64,000 bases of DNA from Eledone cirrhosa (lineage: Eukaryota; Mollusca; Cephalopoda; Octopoda; Eledonidae): the NCBI GenBank assembly GCA_964016885.1, contig OZ024743.1:172718226-172782225 (forward strand), written 5' to 3'. Numbering within the stretch: the first letter of the stretch is position 1; every line of letters begins with the position of its first letter. The position numbers and the translations under genes are program-made. Positions 42,753-52,556 of this stretch are shown in pieces. Below the pieces are notes generated by a model that saw only the letters and a list, made by a program, of their open reading frames with translations, was not told the origin of the DNA and ran no database searches.

Positions 42753-43500
42753 ATGAAGACGTCGCATCTCAGAGTTGCAACACTTAATGTTGGCACTCTC
42801 AGAGGTAGATCTGCTGAAATAACGGAGATGCTGGAGAGAAGGCATGTGGATGTGTGCTGCGTGCAAGAGGTGAGATGGAGAGGTGCCTCTGCGAGACTAG
42901 TCGTAGGCAAACATCTTAGCTATAAGCTTTTCTGGGTAGGTAAGGATGATGGGTTAGGGGGAGTAAGCATTTTCCTGGCTGAGAGATGGATCAATAAGAC
43001 AATAGAGGTAGTTCAAGTTAGTAATCGAATAATTAAGCTTAGATTAGTTGTAGGCAGGAGACTACTGACAATCATCTCTGCCTCTGCTCCCCAAGCAGGC
43101 CAAGGCAAAGATGAGAAAGACTGCTTTTACAAACAACCGCAATGACAGAGGACGGAGACATCGTTATGCTAGCAGGGGACTTCAATGGACATGTTGGACA
43201 GCTCCAGGATGGTTACACTGGGGTACATGGTGGGCACGGTTACGGCTCAAGAAATGAAGAAGGAGTGAGACCTCTTGAATTTTGTGATGCAAGTACTCTG
43301 ACTATTTGCAACACAAACTTCCAGAAACCTGCCAATCATCTAATAACCTACAAATCTGGCGAGCACATAAGCCAGATTGACTTTTTACTAGTTAGGCAGT
43401 GGGACAGGCAGATAGTGTCTAATACCAAGGCACTACTGGGGAAGAATGTACCCCACAGCATAGGTTAGTCGTTAGTGATATCTCAGTAAGCAAGAGATGG
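42753..43500 (+). pseudogene. RTE APE-type endonuclease
   Basis: The 131-codon frame 42753-43145 reads LRVATLNVGTLRGRSAEITE, VDVCCVQEVRWRG (catalytic Glu), GVSIFLAERW. The second frame (43142-43468) reads IVMLAGDFNGHVGQ (Asp and Asn), LTICNTNFQKP, HISQIDFLLVRQWDRQ (Asp). The final SDH-like motif is in a third frame near 43470. It nicks target DNA to prime reverse transcription. A frameshift separates the first two pieces near 43140, so no full enzyme is encoded. Confidence 0.88.
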
Positions 43501-44049
43501 AATGAGACATACAGGAAGGTGTGGAGAAGAAAGGTCTGGAAGCTAAAAGACCTTTCACTAAAATACAAATTTAGGAAACCCCTTCAAGATGTATATGACG
43601 AAAAAGAAGACGATTTAGAGACGTATGACATAAATAACTGGAATTTCTTACGTGACAATTTGTTGCAGGCTACTGATGAAACTTGTGGCTGGAGCAGAGC
43701 TCCAACCAGACAGAGAGCGACCTGGTGGTGGAACAGCACAGTAGATAAGGCCATTAGAGACAAAAGACTAGCATGGAAGGCTTGGAAAAAGGGTGGGAGT
43801 AGGGAAGAATATACAGCCGCTAAGAGAGAAGCTAGACGGCAGGGAGGCTGAGAGTAGGAGGTTTGCCAATGTTCTGCGACGGGAAGATCAGAGGCGTGCG
43901 GTGTTCCACATTGCAAGGCAAATCAGGATGTTGTTGTCAATGCAAATCAGGGTGTTGTTGGAGATAAATGTATCCGGAATGATGCCGGTGTACTTAGTGT
44001 CACGAATGATCAGAAAAAGGAGGCCTGGAAATGTCATTATGAGAGACTG

Positions 44050-45015
44050 ATGAATGTGGAGAATGAATGGTTGAGAGAGAAATTACCCTTAGTAGATCCG
44101 ACAGAGGGACCAGATATTGAGATTGACGAATATAGGGTCCAAGAGGCGATTAAGGAAATGAAAAATGGTAAGGCTGCTGGACCATCGGGAATAGTTGCTG
44201 AGATGCTGAAGGCATCAGGGGACATAGGCACTAAACTGGTTGCACGCATCATCAATCAGGCTATATATGCTGGTGTCATACCCAAAGACTGGTGCAGCAG
44301 TATTCTCATAAATTGCTACAAAGGTAAAGGGGATGCTCTGGAGAGGAGAAATTATAGGGGTATAAAACTGATGGATCAGGTTATGAAAGTGGCAGAAAGG
44401 ATATTAGCACAACTAATTAGAGAAAGGGTCAAACTAGATGAGATGCAGTTTGGTTTTGTGCCTGGAAAGAGTACAACGGATGCCCGCTTCTTGGTGAGAC
44501 AATTGCAAGAGAGGTTCTTAGAGAAAAATAAGCCACTATACATAGCCTTTGTTGACCTAGAGAAGGCCTTTGATAGGGTACCCCGATCTGTCATCTGGTG
44601 GTCCCTAAGGAAACTAGGTGTTGAGGAATGGCTTCTGAGGACAGTGCAAACTTTGTACAGAGGTACTCTCAGTAAAGTCAGGGTAGGAATGGAGTTTAGT
44701 GAGGAATTCCAGATACAAGTAGGAGTACATCAAGGTTCGCTCCTCAGCCCGCTCTTGTTCATTATAGTCCTCCAAGCCATAACAGAGGAGTTTAAGACTG
44801 GCTGTCCATGGGAACTTCTCTATGCTGACGATCTGGTTCTTATAGCAGAATCAGTAGAGGAGCTACAGAATAAATTCTGGCTATGGAAACAGCAGTTGGA
44901 AGCAAGAGGACTGGGAGTGAACCTAGCTAAGACAAAAGTGTTGATGAGTAGAAAAGAGGACAAAACTCTGATTCTGTCAGGCCATGTTCGATATGCAGAA
45001 AAGGAACTGGCATAA
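44050..45015 (+). pseudogene. RTE reverse transcriptase, 321-codon open frame
   Basis: Intact core: GKAAGPSGIVAEML near residue 43, NYRGIKLMDQVMKV near 100, FGFVPGKSTTD near 137, AFVDLEKAFDRVP at 166-178 (motif A), VGVHQGSLLSPLLF near 226, LLYADDLVLIAES near 256 (catalytic YADD). The frame is lost just after LSG, where seven bases including the Lys-Trp codons seen in other copies are missing. The downstream finger (CRKGTG, CTQCRSWVHKRC) is therefore out of frame. An upstream stop separates it from the linker. Confidence 0.9.
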
Positions 45016-45164
45016 ATTCTATAAAATGCACACAATGCAGATCCTGGGTACACAAGAGATGTAACGGGATAGCAGGCAAACTAACAGGTAGGGAGAAATA
45101 TGTATGCAGTAGATGTACAGGGAAATTAGACAGTAGAAGTCACATTGATAGACACATTTTTCAA

Positions 45165-45791
45165 ATGCAGGAGGGTGCTATAGAAGTGGTGGATAGCTTC
45201 CGGTACCTAGGAGATCAGATTAGCATGGGAGGAGGGTGTTCCGAGGCCATAGTATCTAGAATAAGGACGGGTTGGAAGAAGTTTAGGGAGCTGCTTCCTC
45301 TGCTGACGAAGAAGTGTTTCTCCCTGCGTACAAAAGACCGGTTATATGATGCTTGTGTGAGGAGCACGATGCTGCATGGTAGTGAGACATGGGCAGTAAC
45401 TACAGAGGATATGCAACGGCTGGAGAGAAATGAGGCAAGCATGCTCCGTTGGATGTGCAGTGTGAATGTGCGTGAATGACCCAGCATGAATGTGTTGAGA
45501 GAGAAACTGTGTCTGAGAGGGATAGAATGTAGTGTACGGGAGAGGAGACTGAGGTGGTATGGACATGTGATGCGCATGGAGGATGACCGATGGGTGAAGA
45601 AGTGCCAGGAAATGCCAGTTGAAGGAAGACGTGGTAGAGGTAGACCACGAAAAACATGGGCAGAGGTGGTGAGAACAGACCTCAGATCGTTGAAGCTCAC
45701 GGTGGAGATGACGAAGGACCGTGACGAGTGGAGAGATGCTGTGCTGAATAAGACCCGTCCCACCCTTGCGAGCAGAGAAGAGCGGATGTAA
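45165..45791 (+). pseudogene. RTE ORF2 C-terminal tail
   Basis: Two frames separated by one TGA codon at 45477 (45165-45479 and 45486-45791). The first has VVDSFRYLGDQISMGGGCSE, GWKKFRELLPLLTKKCFSL, LYDACVRSTMLHGSETWAV. The second has RRLRWYGHVMRMEDDRWVKK and GRGRPRKTWAEVVRTDLRSL, then the 3' terminal SREERM. Resembles the template-binding region after the reverse transcriptase. It matches the 3.4 kb fragment. Confidence 0.85.
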
Positions 45792-45821
45792 AATGATGAT
45801 GATGACGATGATGATGATGAT

Positions 45822-46515
45822 ATACATGAAGCATGCATGCTCCGATGAATGTGTAATACACAAACGGCAAAACGTAAATGAACTAAGTGAGAAATTAGGC
45901 ATAAGAGGGATCAGATGCAGTTTACTTGAGAGGAGATTACGTTGGTACGGTCATATGATATGTATGAAGGACTACAGCTGTATAAAAAAGTGCAGAGCGA
46001 TCAAAATTGATGGCATCTATGGAGTAGGAAGACCCAGAAAAACCTGGGACAAGGTGATAAAAGCTGACCTTGCACACTTGTACCTCTCTAAGACAATGTC
46101 ACAGGATCAAAATCTTTGGTGTTATGCAGTAATACAGAAGACCCGCCTTCCCTTACGTACGAACAGTCAGTAGGCACCTCTTAACCCAATATACAACCCC
46201 CCATTTCTGCCCACACCACCCTTTCTCTGTAAAGTTATGTTGGTACCACAGAACATCCAGCCCACACTAAAGTGGTCGTGTAGGTGTCACAACAAGAAGC
46301 ACCCAGTCCACACTGTAAAGTGGTTGTGTAGGAGACAAAATAAAAAGCACCCAGCACACACTGTAAATGTGGTTGGGGCTAGGAAGGGCATCAAGCCCTA
46401 GAAAACCAGCCATGAGCAAGACATGGTCACCCAACCCAACTTGCCTTAAGTGGGACAAACCTGTCTAACCCATGCTAGTGTGGAATGGAAGATAGACGTT
46501 AAATGATGATGATAC
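45822..46515 (+). mobile_element. RTE-type LINE 3' fragment inserted in another LINE's tail
   Basis: It begins EACMLR-like (ATGAAGCATGCATGCTCCG), then RRLRWYGHMICMKDYSCIKK, VGRPRKTWDKVIKADLAHLY. The 3' UTR has three modules (46215-46400), and the end is CTAACCCATGCTAGTGTGG with AAATGATGATGAT. It belongs to the subfamily of 28965-31512, not to that of its upstream neighbour, and starts right in the (GATGAT)n tail of the latter. Confidence 0.88.
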
Positions 46516-46784
46516 ATACATATATATATACATATATAACAGACATATATATATATAACAGCATCAACAGTGAGTTTACACACTATTTTGGTGTTGTTGC
46601 TAATGATTTTGGTTCATCATACTGAGGACATTCAATTTGAAAATAAACATCAACTGTGATGGTCACAACAACTGCATGGCCCACACATCCATCTTACATA
46701 CCCATCTGATGGTAAATTTAATGGCCAGTTAAAAGAAAAATGTCACCAATTAGATCTAAAGCTAAATTAATTTAAGTTACAGGA
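46516..46784. other. Unannotated stretch
   Basis: Short TA/CA-rich run then unrecognised sequence. Confidence 0.4.
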
Positions 46785-48755
46785 TCATGTGTCGAGTGAC
46801 CAGGAGACCCACATGGTTAAATGATTTTGTAACATCCTATCAGCCTTCATCCTTCCATTCCCCACCAGTTCCACCTCATTTAGGGGAGCTAACTTGTATT
46901 CCTCTATCTCCCCCTCCCCCTTTATTGTCAAATTCAGTCAAAATTAGCCCTGTTCATCCCCTTATTGACCCCACCACTCCCACAACATCTAGTCTGCCTA
47001 CAGAGTTAATGTTGTTCACCCAGTTCTTCCCTCTACCTCCATCACCTATCTACCCCCTCTGTCATCTCCTTCGCTGTTTGAATTCTAATTCTAATGTTGA
47101 CCCCCTTGATGCTGCCAATTCCCAACCACATTGTGCTCTTTGGGCCCATACAAGTCACTAATTTCACTTGTGTGGCCTAAGCTATCACAGGAGCTGCGTG
47201 GGTATTACTAAGGTTCAAGCCAAAAGTTTTTCAAACTGGACGTGTAACCAATGCCACTTCAGCTCTGACATACTTCACAGGTCAGAACCTTGCTCTGACA
47301 TCCAGATACCTGTTGAGGATTCTGCCACTGCCCTCCAGGACATGTCTAAGTTGAAGCTCATCAACTGGATCCCAAAAGGAGCTTGAACTTGTTTCGCCTG
47401 TGCTCTCTTGAAGCTGTTGAAGAATGTCTGCTTATCCAAAAACACCTCAGATTGGCAGAAACTATTCTTATTCCCCTTAGTTTCTCTCCAAATGACTAAT
47501 GCAAAGAAAACAGATCTTTCACATCTTCCCTAAAATGACAATTCCAACTATTTCAGTCCACTCCAACTACTGTTCATCTTAGGTCAGTGATCAACTCAGT
47601 TCTGAACAATGGATGATCACCAAACTTAAAGAAGGCTGTTAATGGCAAATTCAACGAATTTGACATAAAAAGGGTGTTTGCCTCCTCCCCTCTTTGTCTT
47701 CCATCACCTATTGCACTACAGATTCCCTCAGTTGACTGAAGGAGAAACATCCTCCAGCCCCTCCAGATGACCACTTACTCTGGCCTGACCCAACAGGTTA
47801 TCTTCACCTCAGACATCAGGAAGGCAATTCTATCCTTTTCTGCAGTTTCTGGCACAAGGATTAATGGTCTGTGATTTCAGCACCTCAGTGATGTCGGCCT
47901 TGAGCTCTTGGAGAACCTAACCCAGTTTGTTAACATGTTCTTGTCCGAGAGTGTCCATGCTTACATTTTCCCCCTGTTCTTTGAGGCTAAATGTTTGGCC
48001 TCACAAAGCCCAACGGTGACCTCCACATCATAGCAGTTGGGTGTACTCTGCGACGGCTCACAGCGAAAGTATTTCTGCCCTTGATTTCAGACTGTCTGTC
48101 TGCCAAATTTTTCCCTATTCAGCAAGGTATGGGTACCAAGCTAGGTTGTGAGGTTGCTGCTCACACCACTAAAGCTTTTACCAACTTACCTTCTGAGACC
48201 TCCTCAAACTAGATCTCAGGAACGTCTTCAATTCCACCAGTTGGGATGTCATCCTCCATTCAGTAAAGGAGAAGCCCCCACAGCTCTACCGCTTCATGTG
48301 ACCATTTAATCTTATCTGCCTCAGGGGTCCAACAGCGTGACCCGCTCAGGCCTGCTCTTTTTGCACATGGTATCGATGACGTTACCAAGATAGGAACTGA
48401 CCTAGATTTGAATGTTAGGTATCTGGATGATGCTTATTTTTTGGGGGGGAGGGGGGGGGGCCTCCAGAGAAGATCCTTGCAACCGCGAGGACAATGACTG
48501 AGGAACTAGGTTGTTGGGGCCTTCACATCAACAGTTCCAAAAGCCAGCTCTGACTCCTCAACAGCTTCACATCAGCAGACTGTAAACCTGTTTACAGATT
48601 CCTTCCCAGATATCATAGTTCCTCCCTCATTAGTGTGGTGCTTCCTTATAGCTCCAATTACTGACTGAGCTTTCAAGTCCATCTTTCAATCCAAGTTGGC
48701 TAACTTTACTCTTTAGTGAACTTGAATGCTTGGTTCCTAGCAATAATTAATTGTA
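46785..48755 (+). mobile_element. Endonuclease-type LINE, subfamily 2, 5' part
   Basis: A proline-rich N-terminus (46850-47090) precedes a PHD-like finger, CGLSYHRSCVGI...SNWTCNQC (47168-47260). Next come FTSDIRKAILSFSAVSG near 47810, FGLTKPNGDLHIIAVG and LRRLTAKVFLPLI (47991-48090), FPIQQGMGTKLGCEVAAHTT, and in another frame LFAHGIDDVTKIG with LDLNVRYLDDAYF (48355-48440), the catalytic box. Sequence fades near 48755 and the endonuclease is missing. Many frame breaks. It is closer to the 9.8-10.8 kb copy (DLDLN before Y(L/M)DD) than to the 52 kb copy. Confidence 0.82.
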
Positions 48756-48822
48756 TATACTAAAAAAAGTTAGAAATTCCAATCTAAAACAACATCTATA
48801 TATTTGAGAGTATATACATGTA

Positions 48823-49524
48823 TAACGGAATACTCCTATGTTTTACCAGCGAAGATTCGAAATCGAATCTGAGGTTTCTCGCCTCTGGGACCATCTATCA
48901 TTGGAGGTTCCCACCATTGACTTGTCAAAGACAATGATAATAAACGTACATGCTACTTGACCTCTGATCCCAGCTTCCTGGGAGACGATAGCCACATGGC
49001 TGATAATAAATCAACCTCATATACACATCCTTCTAACTATAGCACTATTATAAATACAAGGAGTTAAGATTCTAAGCAGTCTGTGTTAAGGTTAACGATG
49101 TAGCCAACCTTTCACTCTATCTCTCTCTCCTGGCCTCACTGGTTATCACCTTCTCGGCCACAGACACAGCCAGCCATACCTGCCTGACAGATTGACCACT
49201 ACTACTATGACAATAACGTATACTAAGAATACACACACACAAACATAGAATGAGTGTAGAATGTAAACAATATGAATTACTTCCTGTCATATTGTATCTG
49301 TAAGATACAACATAACTTTTACTATATCGTTTTCTGTGATACATGCATTTATGCTAACTCATAGCAGCTAGCCAGTAATCAATGTAGGGATAGTTCATGT
49401 CATAAATATTATTACTCGATGTTCAAAGTGAATACTGTTGTTATAAAATAAACGTTAACAATTCAATCATGGCATTATTCCTTTTGTCAAACACCCACAC
49501 TCTGAATTACATCTATCCGCTACA
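48823..49524 (+). mobile_element. Putative solo LTR
   Basis: It starts TGTATAACGGAATACTCC and ends CTATCCGCTACA, giving TG...CA ends. It contains a TATA-like TATTATAAATACAAG (49048) and an AATAAA-type signal (49447). The first 420 bases match 55738-56155, which starts TGTAACGGAAGACTCC. No primer-binding site, gag-pol or clear target duplication is visible. I infer an LTR from the ends and signals; another repeat type is possible. Confidence 0.45.
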
Positions 49525-49850
49525 CATGTATGCATCCAAAAGGCTCCTAAACAGTGCAGCCTAGAGAATAACAGATTTAATTTTCGACATCTGCATCCCA
49601 AGAGGAATGTTTTTGGTTATTAAAATTCCAAAAACATAATTTGCTAAGAGAAATAACTGGATTTCAAGATCTCCAAAACCGAATGTCACAGAAACCGCCA
49701 TCATTTCTATCAACAAAAATATCCATTAATGCATGGAGTGAAAAGGTGACAGATAGTCAATTAGATTGGTAAATGTTTTTTCATTGTCCGTCAAAACACT
49801 CTTTTCTTCTGTTGGTCTTTCGATTTCATATTGTTTATGACTTTTCGTTG
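49525..49850. other. Unannotated stretch
   Basis: No recognisable gene or repeat. Confidence 0.45.
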
Positions 49851-49851
49851 C

Positions 49852-49975
49852 AGTGTAGCTTAGTGGTTAAGGCATCATAAGGTTGTGAGTTTGATTCCCA
49901 GCAGTGCGTTGTATCCTTGAGCAAGACACTTTATTTCACATTACTCCACTTTCCATAGAAACCACCTTGGGGACG
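49852..49975 (+). mobile_element. tRNA-derived SINE, family 2, fragment
   Basis: A-box-like TAGCTTAGTGG and B-box-like GTTTGATTCCC are followed by CTTGAGCAAGACACTTTATT, as in the family 2 SINE. The module and LINE-like 3' tail are absent. Confidence 0.75.
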
Positions 49976-50042
49976 ATTGATGATTCACGGGGATGGCCAA
50001 TGGGGAATAAGTAACGGGAAATAATAAAAAAGAGATATGGTG

Positions 50043-50110
50043 TGACATAGAATTTAAAAAATTGAAAGGCATTCTATGGTGAAAATTGACCAGCAGCGAC
50101 AGACTACTAG
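50043..50110 (+). repeat. Short direct repeat flanking the Helitron fragment, left
   Basis: TTTAAAAAATTGAAAGGCAT ... GTGAAAATTG recurs at 51885-51950. The pair brackets the Helitron tail, TIR element and SINE. Confidence 0.7.
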
Positions 50111-50119
50111 AATTGACGA

Positions 50120-50925
50120 AATCTGAGCTTGTTTGAAAAACTCAACACTTTGGAGTTCAAAGTTTTCAAGGTCTCTACAAACATGAGGGTATATCTTGGT
50201 GGAGACGAACAGACAGGGCACTTAGCACAAAATCTCTTAATGCTTAGAGATGGAAGACTTTCTGTAGTTAGCAAGGGAGCTATTGATATAAGTCCCATAG
50301 ACATGATGGGTAGAATCCATACTCGATCTCTTAGAAAAGGTATTCCCTAATGTTGTAGATCTGTTCACAAGTCACATGTGACTCAGTTAAAGGGCTATAC
50401 TGACTCCATAAATATGCCAGTGAAATTGATAAATCAAGAGCTGTTAAAAAGAATTCCAGTGGTTTCGAAGCTCTATGGGTCTGTCAACACTGTGGTCAAA
50501 CAGTTGGAATCTATCAATTACCTGACAGAGTTACCCAACTCTTTTGAACCATCAGGAGTACCTCCACATGTCCTTCACCTTAAAGAAGGAGCACCTCTCA
50601 TGTTATTGAGGTATTTGGACCCACATAGGCTATGCAATGGCACTCGATTGATTGTGAAAAAAATTTATCCACACATGATTCAAGCTACCATTTCAACAGG
50701 ATGTAGTAAGGGAGAGGATGTGTTCATCCCAAGAATTCCTTTGATCCCTACTGATATCTCATTTAGATTCAAACGTCTTCGATTTCCAATGTATCTTAGT
50801 TTTGCCATGATCATCAACAAATTGCAAGGGCAAACATTTTCAGTCGCTGGTTTAAAGCTTGAAAAACGCTGCTTCACCCATGGTCAGCTTTACATCAGAT
50901 GTTCCAGAGTAGAAAGATAAAGAAT
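50120..50925 (+). pseudogene. Helitron helicase C-terminal region, copy 3
   Basis: Frame 50129-50350 has FKVSTNMRVYLGGDEQTGHL (the NMR motif), then a stop. Frame 50378-50920 (180 codons) has LINQELLKRIPV, LPNSFEPSGVPPHVLHLKEG, APLMLLRYLDPHRLCNGTRL, GEDVFIPRIPLIPTD, FAMIINKLQGQTFSVAGLKL and THGQLYIRCSRV. This is the last third of a Pif1-like Helitron helicase. The N-terminal ATPase and Rep are absent. It matches Helitron 2 in layout but is a different lineage. Confidence 0.85.
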
Positions 50926-50931
50926 GTTTAC

Positions 50932-51250
50932 ATCAACTCTCGGGTCTCAAATAACCCCACCATCACCACCATTAATTTTTCAGATTCCTCACCCCTACCC
51001 GCTTATTGAATTTTGTTTTAAGTGGTAGCATTCCTGCAACAATTTATTTTCTTTAGACATTAAAAAACATACATAACAAAAAAAGGTCATTACTAGAAAT
51101 CCGATACGTCATAAAATAAATAGGGTGGGTTGGGTCTCAATATGTAAACTAGACTAATTCTGGTTTTTAAAAAATCAACAGAGACAACCTAGAAATTACC
51201 GTTTTTCCAACACCGCCGCTTATTCCAACCCCACTATTATTTGGGACCCG
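50932..51250 (+). mobile_element. Short TIR element, copy 2
   Basis: The ends are inverted: left ACTCTCGGGTCTCAAATAA (from 50934), right the complement of ACCCTCGGGTCCCAAATAA (to 51252), two mismatches in 19. CATCA occurs just outside both ends, but the right one is also part of a SINE tail, so the target duplication is uncertain. About 315 bases, non-coding. It matches 970-1345. Confidence 0.65.
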
Positions 51251-51252
51251 AG

Positions 51253-51603
51253 GGTCATCATCATCATCATTTTACGTCCACTTTTCCCTGCTTGCAAGGG
51301 TGGGACAGGAACTGATTCTGGCTTGATTTCTACAGCTGAATGCCCTTCCTAACACCAACCTCATTTACAGTGAGTGCTGGATGCTTTTTTTTTTTTTTTT
51401 ACCATTGCACCTACACGTCCACTTTACAGTGGAATGATATGGACCCCAGTCCTATCATCTAATTTCTACAGCTGAGTAAACTGGAGCAATGTGAAATAAA
51501 GTGTCTTGCTCAAGGAAACAACACATCACCCCGGTCTGAGAATTGAACTCACAACCTTTCAATTGCAAGGCCAATGCTCTAACCACTAAGCCATGTGCCT
51601 CCA
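51253..51603 (-). mobile_element. tRNA-derived SINE, family 2, full length
   Basis: It is the reverse complement of the 33.06-33.40 kb element. The minus strand starts GGAGGCACATGGCTTAGTGG, B box GAGTTCAATTCTC, body, module GTTAGGAAGGGCATTCAGC, and the 3' tail CCTTGCAAGCAGGGAAAAG with TGATGA. A T-run of about 17 at 51385-51401 lies inside the module. Confidence 0.9.
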
Positions 51604-51985
51604 CTGTATGTACCAAACGAAAAAGAAAAAAACCGTCCTGATTCAGAGACCTATTTATCGAAGAAGACCTTACTGAAGAAGAAAGAAAAGAATTCCTTTT
51701 GTGTCTAAATCTGGATATTTGTACTTCTAATAAATCAGCTTTACCTTACTATTTGTTTTTCTAATTTAGCTTTATTTTTTCCATGTTCTTCTTATCCAAC
51801 CCACCATATAAACAATGCAATGTCAGTGTTGGTGAAATCTCTACCCTAATACGTTAACAGGAGAGACATGGTCTGACAGTGAATGTTTTAAAAAATTGAA
51901 AGAAAGGCATTCCATAGTGAAAATTGCCAGGCAACGACGCAGGCTACTCTGCTAATAATGAATAAAAAAAATTATTTAAATGAGG
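51604..51985. other. Unannotated stretch with right flanking repeat
   Basis: 51885-51950 is the second copy of the short repeat at 50043. Nothing else was recognised. Confidence 0.5.
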
Positions 51986-51995
51986 AAACATCGGT

Positions 51996-52538
51996 TTGCC
52001 AAGGGGCCGGAACTGTTTGGGGTGCGGCTGCTTCCACCACTTCACCTGCGTTGACTTGACTCGTCGAGCTTCCAATGCCCTCACAGTGTGGAGGTGCAGG
52101 AGCTGCTTCTTCCCCACGTCTTCCCAGCCACGGCCGTCTGTCACACCACCAGATGGGACAGTGAGCTTGCCTGACGCACAAGCCTCGCTGGTCAACATCG
52201 CTCGGCTCAGGCGGCTCTGGAAGATCCCACTCAGGATCCCGAGAGCGGCACGGGTGCCGGTAGCCAATGCCCTCGCTTCCTCGATTGAGAGCACCCTGCA
52301 TTCCAATCGAGCCAGTGACTGGGAGCGGCTGTTCTATTTCACCCCACTCGTTCTCGGCCTCCTCAGCTCTGGCGCTGACCGGGGTGGCCGGTCAACAGCA
52401 GCCTTCGTCAAGGCCAATGTCTCGTCCTTTGGGCGAGCGCCCAAACCAAGCGTGCCCAGGGATGCCACACACCCCACCCTCAGGTACCCCCTAACTCCAC
52501 CCCCGAGGCCAGCGCCAAGCATTTGCGTGACCAGGTAA
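51996..52538 (+). pseudogene. PHD-like finger and N-terminal linker of subfamily 1 LINE
   Basis: A 180-codon frame starts in a cysteine/histidine-rich finger (C-x2-C-x-C-x2-H-x2-C ... C-x2-C). The first metal pair may be missing because of 5' truncation. It continues LVNIARLRRLWKIPLRIPRA and FVKANVSSFGRAPKPSVP. The real continuation moves to the frame with VNAKLIMIDVLAAVRVVASE (52523-52690). The finger is presumably for nucleic-acid or chromatin binding; this is inference. Confidence 0.65.
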
Positions 52539-52556
52539 ACGCCAAGCTTATCATGA

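Larger units (their letters stand above)
42560..45821 (+). mobile_element. RTE-type LINE, nearly full length
   Basis: This is the only RTE copy in the window with the start of the endonuclease. Order: about 190 bases of 5' UTR that include the module AAAGCACCCAG...GTTAGGAAGGGCATCC; APE endonuclease (42753-43500); linker (43519-44050); reverse transcriptase (44050-44960); PHD-like finger (44980-45120); C-terminal RNA-binding tail (45165-45790); a very short 3' UTR and a (GATGAT)n tail to 45821. At least six frame breaks. Resemblance of the endonuclease to craniofacial development protein 2, itself derived from an RTE element, supports the clade. Confidence 0.92.
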
